Made by a program: the position numbers and the translations under genes. From CAYRWM01 sp964428055 (lineage in GTDB: Bacteria; Bacillota; Clostridia; Christensenellales; Christensenellaceae): DNA of 46,368 nucleotides. Location: assembly GCA_964428055.1 (NCBI GenBank), contig CAYRWM010000013.1:1-46368 (forward strand), written 5' to 3'. The notes under the pieces were generated by a model. The model saw only the letters and a list, made by a program, of their open reading frames with translations, made no database searches and was not told the origin of the DNA. Below, one piece after another: positions 8,931 through 17,539 of this stretch. Position 1 is the first letter of the stretch. Each line of letters opens with the position of its first letter.

Positions 8931-11714
8931 ATGAGAACAAGTTTTTATACTAATTATAGTGATACAAAGTTTTTAGATAGAATTAAGCATAATCTCGATA
9001 CTTGTAAGAGATTCTATTTCTCAGTCAGCTTTATTAAAAAAGCCGGATTACAATTAATCTCTTCAAATATCGAGGCAGCTCTCAATAGGGGAGCTAAAGG
9101 CTATCTAATAACATCCACTTATCAGAATTTCACTGACATTGAGTCATTATCGTATTTCTATAACCTTCAGTGCAGATTTGATGGTTCATTCTTTGTACAT
9201 TTAGATAAGGATTGCTTTCATGATATTAATGGAAATACAATGGGTTTTCACTCAAAAGGATACCTGTTTGATTTTGGGGATCTAAAAGAAATACTAGTGG
9301 GTTCATCAAATATAACACTGTATGCTTTGTTGAAAAACGTTGAATGGGATATTTCCGTTGCAGATTCTGATGAGAATACTACATACGCAGAAGCAAAAAG
9401 AGAGTTCGATTATCTGTGGGATCAAACGCTACCACTTTCTGAAGAAATAATTAATGAATATAGGACACGGCTTTACTATTCTATCGAACGATGGGATATG
9501 GATTATAGTATAGCTAATTCAGAATTCAAACCAAATTACATGCAGCGAAAAGCATTAAAAGAATTAAACCGTATTAGAGCGATGGGAGCAACAAAGGCTC
9601 TAGCTATTGCTTCAGCCGGAAGTGGTAAAACTGCGCTAGCAGCTTTTGACGCCTTAAACTTTAACCCAAGAAAGCTACTGTATATTGTCCAAGAAGGTTC
9701 TATACTTATGCGAGCATATGAGACTTTCCAAAGGGTTTTTGGAAATGACAGGACTTATGGCATCTACAATGGTGAATACAAAGAACTAGATGCAGATTTT
9801 GTTTTTTCAACAAACATCACAATGGCTAATTCGTTGGAATTGTTTGATAAGCATCATTGGGATTACTGTGTAATAGATGAGTGCCATCGTGCAGCTGCAG
9901 AAACTTATAAAAAAATAATAGAGTATTTTGAACCTCAATTCCTTTTGGGAATTACAGCAACCCCTGAGCGGATGGATGGCAAGGATGTATTTGGTTTGTT
10001 TGATCAAAATGTCCCATATGAGCTCAGATTAAGAGACGCAATAATAAACGGATTGGTGGTGCCTTTTAAATACTATGGTATTCGAGATGAGCTAATAGAA
10101 TATGGATTAAACGAAACAAAGGGCCATAGATTCGTTGAACAGTTTTCTGATGAAAATCATTGTGACTTTATATACCACATGATAGAAAAGCATCGATTAA
10201 ATGGGCAAAAACTAAAAGCTCTAGCTTTTTGTAGGGATATATCACATGCGATACGCATGTCACAGGCCATGGGTGAGTACTATAATACCCAATATTTAAC
10301 AGGCAAAAACTCAGTTGGGGAACGAATAAGAGCATATAACGATCTTCAAAATGATAATGCTGATCTGGAGATACTGTTCACAGTAGACATTTTAAATGAG
10401 GGTGTCGATATACCTGGGGTGAACATGGTCTTATTCTTAAGGCCAACAGAATCACAAACCATTTTCATACAGCAATTAGGGCGTGGTCTAAGGACGTATG
10501 AAGGCAAAAAATTTGTTACTGTTTTAGACTTTATAGGTAATGACTATAAAAGAAGCGTCCAAATAGCATTTGCTCTTGGAAACCTAGCTGAAAACTTTGT
10601 CGTGGAGAAGAAACTCGTTGCAGCGCTTGTTGAGGATAACTATAAGAGCATAGGCCTGGATGAATACGGTGTTGAAATACATATAGATGATTTAAGTAAA
10701 AAGGAGATATTATCCTATATTGATGAGGTCAATTTCAACACAAAAACTTATTTGGAACATGATTATTATAATTTCAAGAAGTATATTAACTCCGCAAGCT
10801 ATCCACAGCATGTAGATTACTTAAATAATGATTTTGCTCCTGACTTTATTAGGTTTATTCAATCCAAGATAGGTGGTCGAAAGTGCTCGTCTTATTATGG
10901 ATTCTTAAAGGCGATAGGAGAGGAAGATTTGCCGTCATTTGATGAGCGCCAAGAAGCGTTTGTAAAGTATGTTTCTGAAATGCTACCTATAGTGAGGCCA
11001 TATGAATACTTAATAATCCAAAAAGTACTGTTTGGTACTGGACATGAAAAAAGCCAGAATGTTAAAGAGTATGTTCTTAACAATATGATTGGTTATCAAG
11101 AAGATGCGTTTATTCACGCGTTAAAATACTTAAAAGAATCTGGTTATATTAAGCAAAACAAAAGTGAGATAGAATTCAATGATGTAATTATAGATACTGA
11201 AATGGATTACTATCTTAAAGATCTATTAGAATATGGATTGCGTAAATATGAAATCGATTTAGATACCATTACAGAAAACGGTTTTTGCTTGTGGAAAACA
11301 TATAGAAAAGAACAGATACAACAATTGCTATTAAAGAATCCTAGAGACATTATGAAAGGGACGAAGGTTTATAACGAAATAGCATATGCTTGTGTTACTG
11401 TGATTAAAGATAGGAACACTTTGGAGAATCTATTATATGCAGATGGATATATTGATAAAGATACGTTCCAGTGGGAAACAGTGGCAAACATTAAAGATAA
11501 TGAATTGAACTCACTGAAAAATGCTAAGTATATGGAACTATTTGTGCGCAAGGTTTCCAATGAAGACGGAATCCAGCTCCCGTTTACATATATTGGCAAA
11601 GGGACAATGGAGTACGTTGAGAACTCAAAGAAGGCAAATGGAGCACACTTGTTTAGGGTTGATATGGAGAACGAGGCTCCAGAAGATATATATTTTGATT
11701 TCAAACTACGTTAG
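8931..11714 (+). CDS. PLD-domain DEAD/DEAH helicase with DUF3427 C-terminal domain
   Basis: A 927-residue fusion. The N terminus is a phospholipase D-type nuclease domain with FHSKGYLFDFG (His107, Lys109) and GSSN (124-127). Next is an SF2 helicase with Walker A GSGKT (230-234), DECH (316-319), GITATPERMDG, DILNEGVDIPGVNMV and FIQQLGRGLR. The C-terminal tail, with GKGTMEYVENSK and a DIYFDF end, fits DUF3427. Such proteins are thought to remodel and cut nucleic acid, and many lie in defence islands. The gene starts 10 bases after cca with AGGTGAG upstream and ends 8 bases before a Nudix gene, so the three are probably one transcript. A single PLD motif implies dimerisation for nuclease activity. 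Confidence 0.88.
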   Translation: MRTSFYTNYSDTKFLDRIKHNLDTCKRFYFSVSFIKKAGLQLISSNIEAALNRGAKGYLITSTYQNFTDIESLSYFYNLQCRFDGSFFVHLDKDCFHDINGNTMGFHSKGYLFDFGDLKEILVGSSNITLYALLKNVEWDISVADSDENTTYAEAKREFDYLWDQTLPLSEEIINEYRTRLYYSIERWDMDYSIANSEFKPNYMQRKALKELNRIRAMGATKALAIASAGSGKTALAAFDALNFNPRKLLYIVQEGSILMRAYETFQRVFGNDRTYGIYNGEYKELDADFVFSTNITMANSLELFDKHHWDYCVIDECHRAAAETYKKIIEYFEPQFLLGITATPERMDGKDVFGLFDQNVPYELRLRDAIINGLVVPFKYYGIRDELIEYGLNETKGHRFVEQFSDENHCDFIYHMIEKHRLNGQKLKALAFCRDISHAIRMSQAMGEYYNTQYLTGKNSVGERIRAYNDLQNDNADLEILFTVDILNEGVDIPGVNMVLFLRPTESQTIFIQQLGRGLRTYEGKKFVTVLDFIGNDYKRSVQIAFALGNLAENFVVEKKLVAALVEDNYKSIGLDEYGVEIHIDDLSKKEILSYIDEVNFNTKTYLEHDYYNFKKYINSASYPQHVDYLNNDFAPDFIRFIQSKIGGRKCSSYYGFLKAIGEEDLPSFDERQEAFVKYVSEMLPIVRPYEYLIIQKVLFGTGHEKSQNVKEYVLNNMIGYQEDAFIHALKYLKESGYIKQNKSEIEFNDVIIDTEMDYYLKDLLEYGLRKYEIDLDTITENGFCLWKTYRKEQIQQLLLKNPRDIMKGTKVYNEIAYACVTVIKDRNTLENLLYADGYIDKDTFQWETVANIKDNELNSLKNAKYMELFVRKVSNEDGIQLPFTYIGKGTMEYVENSKKANGAHLFRVDMENEAPEDIYFDFKLR

Positions 11715-11722
11715 ATAATACG

Positions 11723-12121
11723 ATGGGCAATAAGAAAACTGTAAAAGTGGTAGCGGCAATAATAAAGAAAAATAATGAAGTATTTGCTACACAGCGGGGA
11801 TACGGTGATTTTAAAGACTGGTGGGAGTTCCCTGGTGGAAAAGTTGAGCTGGAAGAGGATCCTAGAGCAGCTCTAGTTAGGGAAATTAAAGAAGAACTGG
11901 ACACCGATATAGTTGTTGGAGATTACTTAACAACTGTCGAATATGAGTATTCAGATTTCTATTTATCTATGGATTGCTTCTGGTGCACCGTTAAAAGTGG
12001 CAAGCTGGAATTACTTGAACATGAAGATGCAAAATGGTTGCCAATGGATAAACTATATCAAGTTAAGTGGTTGCCAGCGGACATAGAAGTCATAAAAGCA
12101 ATTGAGGCATCAAACACTTAA
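11723..12121 (+). CDS. MutT-type Nudix hydrolase
   Basis: A 132-residue Nudix hydrolase of the MutT/8-oxo-dGTPase type, which splits nucleoside triphosphates to monophosphate and pyrophosphate. The Nudix box runs from GGKVELEE (about 38-45) through REIKEEL (about 53-59) and keeps the catalytic REUxEE residues. The N-terminal VKVVAAIIKKNNEVFATQRG strand-loop is typical of (d)NTP pyrophosphohydrolases. It lies 8 bases after the PLD-DUF3427 helicase and closes the defence-like operon. It may sanitise oxidised or modified nucleotides, or act on phage nucleotides; the substrate is not determinable here. Confidence 0.88.
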   Translation: MGNKKTVKVVAAIIKKNNEVFATQRGYGDFKDWWEFPGGKVELEEDPRAALVREIKEELDTDIVVGDYLTTVEYEYSDFYLSMDCFWCTVKSGKLELLEHEDAKWLPMDKLYQVKWLPADIEVIKAIEASNT

Positions 12122-12189
12122 TTGATTATTTAACCAAAACAAAGTAATATATTAAATGCTTAATATCATAAAAAGCAGGAGAGAAAAGA

Positions 12190-13467
12190 ATGAGTAAACA
12201 GGGGATAGGCACTAAGTGTGTACAGGCAGGTTATTTAGCAAAGAATGGGGAACCAAGGCAGATTCCCATAATTCAGTCTACTACCTTTAGGTACGAGACC
12301 AGCGAAGAGATGGGACTGCTGTTCGATCTTGAGAAATCAGGGTATTTTTATTCTAGACTGCAGAATCCCACATGCGATATTGTCGCCGGTAAGATAGCAG
12401 AACTTGAAGGCGGCACAGCCGGTATGCTGACCGGTTCAGGACAGGCTGCCAACTTCTTCGCCATATTCAATATCTGTGAAGCTGGAGATCATATAGTATG
12501 TTCTTCAGAAATATACGGTGGCACATTTAACCTTATATCTGTCACTATGGCAAGGATGGGTATAGAATCGACATTTATTTCTCCCCATGCTTCAGCTGAA
12601 GAGATAGAAGCAGCATTCAAGCCCAATACCAAAGCTCTGTTCGGTGAGTCTATTGCCAATCCTGCGCTTTCTGTACTTGATATAGAGACATATGCAAAGG
12701 TCGCTCAGAAGATGGGGGTTCCGCTCATAGTCGACAATACTTTCCCGACTCCTGTTAACTTCAGACCAATAGAATGGGGTGCTGACATAGTTACGCATTC
12801 AACTACCAAGTATATAGACGGCCACGGTTCATGTGTGGGCGGCGTCATAGTGGACAGCGGAAAGTTTGACTGGTTCAAATACGCTGATAAGTATCCGGGT
12901 CTCACGACTCCCGATGAATCCTATCATGGTGTTGTATATGCAGAGAAATTCGGACTGGGCGGAGCATTCATAACAAAATGTGTTGCACAGCTTATGAGAG
13001 ATATGGGATGTGTCCAGTCTCCGCAGAGCGCATTTTATATCAACCTGGGACTTGAATCACTTCATGTAAGGATGCAGAGACATGTTGAGAACGGTGAAGC
13101 TGTTGCTGAATTCCTCTCAAAGCATCCGAAAGTTGAATCGGTATCATATACGGGACTTGAAGGCGATCCAAACTATGAACTCCAAAAGAAGTACATGCCC
13201 AACGGCGGATGTGGAGTTGTTTCCTTTGTAATAAAGGGCGGCAGAAAAGGCGCTGAAGAATTCATGAAGAAGCTTAAGCTCATTGCTATTGAAACTCATG
13301 TAGCCGACGCAAGATCCTGCTGTCTGAATCCTGCCAACGCAACGCACAGGCAGATGACTGATGAACAGCTTACGGCCTGTGGCATATCGCCTGGACTCAT
13401 AAGGGTATCCTGTGGTCTGGAAGACAAGGAAGACCTTATCGCTGATATAGAGAACGCACTCGGGTGA
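12190..13467 (+). CDS. O-acetylhomoserine sulfhydrylase-type PLP enzyme (MetY-like)
   Basis: A 425-residue Cys/Met-metabolism PLP enzyme. The closest type is O-acetylhomoserine aminocarboxypropyltransferase, which makes homocysteine from O-acetylhomoserine and sulfide; methionine gamma-lyase or cystathionine gamma-synthase are alternatives. Visible features are YSRLQNPT, the cofactor-binding TGSGQAA, VDNTFPTP, the Schiff-base lysine Lys207 in HSTTKYIDGHG, and an RVSCGLED end. The extra loop after the lysine (about residues 221-250, GVVYAEKFG) and the length favour MetY. A GCAGGAGAG ribosome binding site precedes ATG 12190. The 68-base upstream gap has no visible SAM riboswitch or T-box. Codon use here is more GC-rich than the preceding defence genes, and a terminator follows. 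Confidence 0.88.
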   Translation: MSKQGIGTKCVQAGYLAKNGEPRQIPIIQSTTFRYETSEEMGLLFDLEKSGYFYSRLQNPTCDIVAGKIAELEGGTAGMLTGSGQAANFFAIFNICEAGDHIVCSSEIYGGTFNLISVTMARMGIESTFISPHASAEEIEAAFKPNTKALFGESIANPALSVLDIETYAKVAQKMGVPLIVDNTFPTPVNFRPIEWGADIVTHSTTKYIDGHGSCVGGVIVDSGKFDWFKYADKYPGLTTPDESYHGVVYAEKFGLGGAFITKCVAQLMRDMGCVQSPQSAFYINLGLESLHVRMQRHVENGEAVAEFLSKHPKVESVSYTGLEGDPNYELQKKYMPNGGCGVVSFVIKGGRKGAEEFMKKLKLIAIETHVADARSCCLNPANATHRQMTDEQLTACGISPGLIRVSCGLEDKEDLIADIENALG

Positions 13468-13496
13468 TAATTAAAACGAACAGCTGTATTCTTCTT

Positions 13497-13530
13497 GAAG
13501 AGCATCATTGGTGGTGCTCTTCTTTATATA
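13497..13530 (+). terminator. Rho-independent terminator after the MetY-like gene
   Basis: A perfect 8-bp stem, GAAGAGCA paired with TGCTCTTC, with a 10-base loop, followed by TTTATATA. It lies about 30 bases after the stop of the MetY-like gene and before the LexA-box promoter. Confidence 0.75.
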
Positions 13531-13550
13531 TTCATCTGGTTGTAAAAGAC

Positions 13551-13593
13551 GAACAAACGTTCTGTTGTATGTGGGATGATCTGGGATTATAAT
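13551..13593 (+). promoter_or_regulatory. LexA-type box and promoter for the following two-gene unit
   Basis: GAACAAACGTTC at 13551-13562 is a perfect match to the Gram-positive LexA (DinR) operator GAAC-N4-GTTC. Just after it come a -35 like TTGTAT (13565-13570), a 17-base spacer and a perfect -10 TATAAT (13588-13593). The operator touches the -35, so bound LexA would block transcription. This predicts DNA-damage induction of the genes at 13646 and 14328. LexA control is inferred from the box alone. Confidence 0.7.
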
Positions 13594-13645
13594 CATATCT
13601 ACAATTGGTAATGCTTTAGCCAATGCAATAACGAAGGTAAGAGAT

Positions 13646-14239
13646 ATGTCAAAGGAAAAAGAGAAAATAACAGTCGTAAAAGACATGAAAGATTTAAGAG
13701 TATTGACTACATCGGCTACTGGCCGTTTGGTTGGCATGCCTGCGGACCAATTGGAAAGTTATACAAAAGCACAGGAAGAGAGGAAGCGTTTGCTCGAACA
13801 ACAGAGCAAAGAAGATGCCAATGATAACGAAGAAAAGGAGAATAAGAATTGGAGATTCTGTGTTGTTGGGAATATAGTTCGATCACATAAAGGTTCTGAC
13901 GGAGAAACATATTACGGTACAAAGGAATTTACCGGAGGAACCAAAGTATATATAGACGGAAAAAACTGGTTCAATTTCGAAAGGACAGATATTGCTGTGA
14001 TAGGACTTAACAGATTTAAGAAATATGCAATTGAATCTGTTGATCCTCAGCTTATTGAAAATGTGCGCTTTCAGGTTATACATAAGCCTGTAGTCCTGCA
14101 AATCCTTGACTATGAAGAGTGTATAGAAGGATGGAGCTGGTGGGGAAGGACCGCTCAGGACAAGAGAGAGGCTAAAGAGTTTGCTGAGAATTGGGAGGAT
14201 CTTCTTGAGACAGTTAGAAAAAGAAACAGACCTGATTGA
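13646..14239 (+). CDS. Unknown protein behind a LexA box; apparent C-terminal frameshift
   Basis: I do not recognise a characterised function. The 197 residues have a charged N terminus (about 1-65, rich in Lys/Glu) and a compact domain from about residue 69 with WRFCVVGNIVRSH, YYGTKEFTGGTKVYIDG and GWSWWGRTAQDKREAKEF. Small proteins with this GNI-H...YGTK-F-GGTKVY layout occur as hypothetical proteins in Firmicutes. The frame ends at TGA 14239 as VRKRNRPD. If one A is removed from the A5 run at 14218-14222, reading continues as VRKETDLIDTSSADV and on to a stop at 14324, four bases before the next gene. That tail looks like real coding sequence, so the native product probably had about 28 more residues. 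The LexA-type promoter lies upstream. Confidence 0.7.
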   Translation: MSKEKEKITVVKDMKDLRVLTTSATGRLVGMPADQLESYTKAQEERKRLLEQQSKEDANDNEEKENKNWRFCVVGNIVRSHKGSDGETYYGTKEFTGGTKVYIDGKNWFNFERTDIAVIGLNRFKKYAIESVDPQLIENVRFQVIHKPVVLQILDYEECIEGWSWWGRTAQDKREAKEFAENWEDLLETVRKRNRPD

Positions 14240-14327
14240 CACTTCAAGCGCCGACGTTGCTCCAACAGCAACCGCGAAAGAAGTGGAATCAAGTCTTTCT
14301 GCTGATAATGTATCACAGGAATAATAC

Positions 14328-14981
14328 GTGGTCAATAACAAAAGTTGGTTGGGTAGTGAAATGGATATAAGAAAAGAGAAACTGCATGCGATGAGTGCAG
14401 CTGAATGGAAAACATATATTGAAGATAATACCCTTTCGCCGGAAGATTTAGCTCGGTTATTCTATATGCTCCCGACTGAGGAGCTGCTTATAGATATAGA
14501 ACGCGTCCCGGAGTTGACAAAAGTGTTTTTGGAACACGGCATGGACCCTAATGGTCTCACTCGAGATGATGAGTCTGCTGATCCAGGTGGTTATTATTAT
14601 GATTGTGCTCTTATAGCATGCCTGCAGTATTGGAAAGGCGGACCGGAAGTAGAAGCTATGATGATATTGCTCGAACATGGAGCAGATCCAAATATTAAAT
14701 ATGACATTATATCAGACGAATACTATATGACAGTATTCGATTTCTTTGATGACTGTCCATATATAAATGGTAAGCAAATGGGCCCGGGTGAGTTTTATGG
14801 ACTCTTGCTTTGCTCAGCTTATGGAGGTATATGTCGTGATGGGGTTCCATCATTCGAAATGCTCACAAATGATCCGATAACAATCTTTAAGGACTATAAC
14901 AAATACTGGTTCAAATATGATGGAAAAATGTATGTTGTAGAAAAAGAGAGTGGTAAAAAGATAGCAGAATATAGATGGTAG
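14328..14981 (+). CDS. Ankyrin-repeat-like protein
   Basis: A 217-residue protein with two ankyrin-like segments, VFLEHGMDPNGLTRD (about residues 66-80) and MILLEHGADPNIKYD (about 111-125). Each is the second helix and beta-turn of an ankyrin unit. The start is probably GTG 14328, which has CACAGGA nine bases upstream; ATG 14361 (eleven residues later) is the alternative. Ankyrin repeats mediate protein binding, and the C-terminal part (FKDYNKYWFKYDGKMYVV) is unassigned. It is in the same unit as the gene at 13646 and would share its LexA-type promoter. Partner unknown. Confidence 0.75.
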   Translation: MVNNKSWLGSEMDIRKEKLHAMSAAEWKTYIEDNTLSPEDLARLFYMLPTEELLIDIERVPELTKVFLEHGMDPNGLTRDDESADPGGYYYDCALIACLQYWKGGPEVEAMMILLEHGADPNIKYDIISDEYYMTVFDFFDDCPYINGKQMGPGEFYGLLLCSAYGGICRDGVPSFEMLTNDPITIFKDYNKYWFKYDGKMYVVEKESGKKIAEYRW

Positions 14982-15032
14982 TTTTACTGCGACAATCGCA
15001 TTATTTTATATATTCTCCGAAATATAAAAAGC

Positions 15033-15074
15033 GAACAAATGTACTATTGAAAACGTGATCTGATTCTTTATAAT
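15033..15074 (+). promoter_or_regulatory. Second LexA-like box and promoter
   Basis: GAACAAATGTAC at 15033-15044 matches the LexA operator except for one base in the second half-site. TTGAAA (15047-15052), a 16-base spacer and TATAAT (15069-15074) follow. The arrangement and surrounding bases resemble the promoter at 13551-13593, including a shared TGATCTG and TAATCAT. It points at the structured RNA candidate at 15081-15186 and then the DUF218 gene. Confidence 0.55.
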
Positions 15075-15080
15075 AATCAT

Positions 15081-15186
15081 TAAGAATTGTCTGCAGCAAT
15101 CAAACTAATAAGATAGATCTGAGACATCGGGGGCCGTCGCTACTGGAGCGGCCAAGCCGCCACGGTTAATCAGATCTATTTTTATT
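15081..15186 (+). ncRNA. Candidate structured small RNA or attenuator leader
   Basis: Just downstream of a good -10 box, the arms 15110-15122 and 15170-15182 form a 13-bp stem (core ATAGATCTGA/TCAGATCTAT) running into TATTTTTATT. The 47 bases inside are GC-rich in an AT-rich setting and can form further hairpins, such as CGCT/AGCG around ACTGG or CGGC-CAA-GCCG. The layout of promoter, structured core and terminal stem with T-run fits a small RNA of about 105 bases. It could equally be a regulatory leader for the gene at 15260. No known RNA family is recognised. Confidence 0.4.
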
Positions 15187-15259
15187 GGTTCAGGCGGAGC
15201 TATTGTCATCTTTATTATTCCTTCCGAAAAATATATAATAGTCTTTGGAAGGAAATGTT

Positions 15260-16015
15260 ATGAAAAAAGACACTCCAAAGAAGATAAGAGGCATAATCTA
15301 CATAATAATGGCCGTGCTTAACATAGCGTACGGCATTGTAGTCCGGGCTGTGCATTCGGAGCATATCAGTTTTATGCTCTGGATAGGCATCGGCATCTTC
15401 TTTATAATCGCCTATCTTTTCTGCAGATTCGATGTATTAAAACGCTTACCCAAGGTCATTTCGATAATAATAATTGCTGTCCTGATCATAGGACTCGTGC
15501 TGTTCGCCGTGGCTGAAATAAACGTTGTGAGCCACTTCGGTGACAAGGCTCCGGAAGGCCTTGATTACGTTATCGTTCTGGGTGCCGGCATAGACGGCCA
15601 TGAGCCCAGCCCGTCCTTAAAGTACAGGCTGGATGCGGCGTATGATTATCTGAAAGGTAATCCGGATACCGTATGTATCCTCACGGGCGGAAGGGGAGAC
15701 GACGAGGAATACTCGGAAGCCGAAGTCATGTATGACTATATGGCGGCAAAGGGTATAGAAGACAGCAGGATGATCGTTGAGGACAAGGCTCTGGATACTA
15801 TTGAAAATATAAGGAACTCGAAAGAGTATATAGTGCCGGAAGGGTCTTCCGTAGGCATAGTCACGAATAACTATCATGTCTTCAGGGCTTTAAGGATTGC
15901 TGAAAAACATGGCCTTAAGAATGTATATGGGATGGCGGCTGACGCACCCGCGGCGTTCGTGCCCCACAATATGGTCAAGGAAGCCATAAGTCTTGCAGCA
16001 ATGTATGTATCATAG
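15260..16015 (+). CDS. DUF218 (YdcF/SanA-like) membrane protein
   Basis: About 251 residues from ATG 15260, which has GGAAGGA upstream; a TTG at 15245 is in frame but less likely. The N terminus has three or four membrane segments (for example IIYIIMAVLNIAYGIVV, and IIIIAVLIIGLVLFAVA before residue 90). A DUF218 domain follows, with DYVIVLGAGIDG, LTGGRGDDE with SEAEVMYDYM, the conserved ALDTIENI, and IVTNNYHVFRA. DUF218 proteins such as SanA and YdcF are linked to cell-envelope barrier functions, but the reaction is unsettled. It heads a run of four small genes on the same strand (15260-17914). Confidence 0.85.
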   Translation: MKKDTPKKIRGIIYIIMAVLNIAYGIVVRAVHSEHISFMLWIGIGIFFIIAYLFCRFDVLKRLPKVISIIIIAVLIIGLVLFAVAEINVVSHFGDKAPEGLDYVIVLGAGIDGHEPSPSLKYRLDAAYDYLKGNPDTVCILTGGRGDDEEYSEAEVMYDYMAAKGIEDSRMIVEDKALDTIENIRNSKEYIVPEGSSVGIVTNNYHVFRALRIAEKHGLKNVYGMAADAPAAFVPHNMVKEAISLAAMYVS

Positions 16016-16032
16016 GGAAAAGGAGAAAAGTA

Positions 16033-16617
16033 ATGGGTCTGTTCGGATTCGGCAAAAAGAACAAGGAAAAGGAAGTACTTAAAAAACAGGAGCAGTCTTT
16101 CAGCGAAAAGGCTGCCGCAAAGAGACCCGACGGGGCAGTGACGGACAAGGAGCTCCTTCAGACGTTTTCGGCGTATTTCGCTCCCAATAAGGATTTCTAT
16201 TCAGTTCCCGGCAGCGACAATTTCAACGCGTATTTCGGCGTTGTGAACGACGCCAGGGACGAGATGATAAATAACCCCAAGCTTTTTGAAGAGGCGACAA
16301 AATGGAGATTCAGCGACCTTATAGACATGCTGAAGAATCCGGAGCCCGGCTTTACCAACATGAAGGTGTGCGGCCTCATATTCAAGCTGGGTGAATTTGC
16401 CGTCGTAAAGGACGCCGTGTGGTGTGTGGACTTCGCCCAGGCGATACCGAACTGTATAGCCCTGTATCTGCTCCTGACAGCGCACAGGGAGCCTGAAGAT
16501 AAGAGAAAGCAGCTCATAGACGCAGGGGAGGGGACGGACACAGAAGCCTTACAGAAGGCGATAGACGCTCTTAAGATACTGGATCCCGCATGGGAACCCA
16601 AGGTCTGGGAAGTATAA
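16033..16617 (+). CDS. Unknown MGLFG-type cytoplasmic protein
   Basis: I do not recognise it. The 194 residues start MGLFGFGKKNKEKE, a hydrophobic-then-basic N terminus also seen in two other proteins of this window. A helical domain follows with DLIDMLKNPEPGFTNMKVCG and AIPNCIALYLLLTAHREPED, and it ends LDPAWEPKVWEV. No signal peptide or membrane segment is visible. AGGAG lies before ATG 16033, 17 bases after the DUF218 gene, and a CPBP protease follows 15 bases later, so these form an operon. Confidence 0.8.
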   Translation: MGLFGFGKKNKEKEVLKKQEQSFSEKAAAKRPDGAVTDKELLQTFSAYFAPNKDFYSVPGSDNFNAYFGVVNDARDEMINNPKLFEEATKWRFSDLIDMLKNPEPGFTNMKVCGLIFKLGEFAVVKDAVWCVDFAQAIPNCIALYLLLTAHREPEDKRKQLIDAGEGTDTEALQKAIDALKILDPAWEPKVWEV

Positions 16618-16632
16618 CACCAGGGGAGAGAC

Positions 16633-17505
16633 ATGACAAAAGGAAAAGAAAAAAGGTTCAGGGCGTGGACGAGAAAAGCGCCGATCATTACCGGGTTTAT
16701 AATACTCGGCATCTACTTCGGGTTAAATACGCTCTCGGCGAATCTCAAACTGCTCGCCGGTACCGGCTTTTTCGGTGTGGACGGCAGCTGGACAGATTTC
16801 TCGGCTCAGATAATAGACATTGTGTGGCCTCTTATACTGGTCATAGCTTTCGGATATCTATGGATATACGCTAGAAAGGGATTCTGGAAGGTGTTTGCTC
16901 TGGCGACACCCATGATCATATTCTTCATAGTGCAGTTCCTGTCCGTTCTTGCCATGCAGTACTTGATTCCTTCCGGCGGATGGCAGACTATGCCAATGGT
17001 GATCTTAGGAGTTGTCATACTGTTCGGCGTGGGATTCAGGGAAGAGTCCCTGTTCCGCGGCATCGTAGCCACCGGGATTGGCATGAAGTACGGAAAGACA
17101 CGGGGCGGGATATGGTTTTCGGTCTTTATGTCCGGCCTCATATTCGGTCTTCTGCACGTTATAAACCTTCTGGCCGGCATGGATCCTTCGAGCGTTATAG
17201 TGCAGGTGACGGGGGCTGTCGGGATAGGCATGTTTTTAACGGCCGTATACTACCGCGGCGCCAACATATGGGGACTCATGTTCCTGCACGCTCTTACCAA
17301 TCTCCCGGGCCTTTTTGCGGTGCTCTTTACTAAGACAGAGATGACTGGCATAGATGCCTTAAACAGCATGAACGTTTTCAGCCTCATAATAGTCGCAGTG
17401 CAGGTGGCGCTTACGGCATTCCTGCTCCGGGGCAGCAAGATACAGGAGATAAAGGACAACCTCGAATCTATGGAAAAGACGAATACGGCGACGCTGTCGC
17501 TGTGA
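16633..17505 (+). CDS. CPBP (CAAX-type) intramembrane metalloprotease
   Basis: A 290-residue polytopic membrane protein of the CPBP/Abi family. The active-site motifs are present: FREESLFRG (the EExxxR glutamates and arginine, about 137-142), FGLLHVINL (histidine, about 175) and MFLHALTNLPG (second histidine). Family members cleave prenylated or other membrane proteins, and some in bacteria give immunity to self-made bacteriocins. A paralogue of exactly the same length lies at 36756-37628 on the other strand, with a near-identical motif order. GGGGAGAG precedes ATG 16633. Substrate unknown. Confidence 0.9.
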   Translation: MTKGKEKRFRAWTRKAPIITGFIILGIYFGLNTLSANLKLLAGTGFFGVDGSWTDFSAQIIDIVWPLILVIAFGYLWIYARKGFWKVFALATPMIIFFIVQFLSVLAMQYLIPSGGWQTMPMVILGVVILFGVGFREESLFRGIVATGIGMKYGKTRGGIWFSVFMSGLIFGLLHVINLLAGMDPSSVIVQVTGAVGIGMFLTAVYYRGANIWGLMFLHALTNLPGLFAVLFTKTEMTGIDALNSMNVFSLIIVAVQVALTAFLLRGSKIQEIKDNLESMEKTNTATLSL

Positions 17506-17539
17506 TATAATTAAGTTATAAAAAACGGAGGATTTTGCT

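Noticed and set aside
12122..12189. SAM riboswitch or T-box before the MetY-like gene
   Set aside because: The gap is only 68 bases, AT-rich, without a stable stem or T-box sequence.
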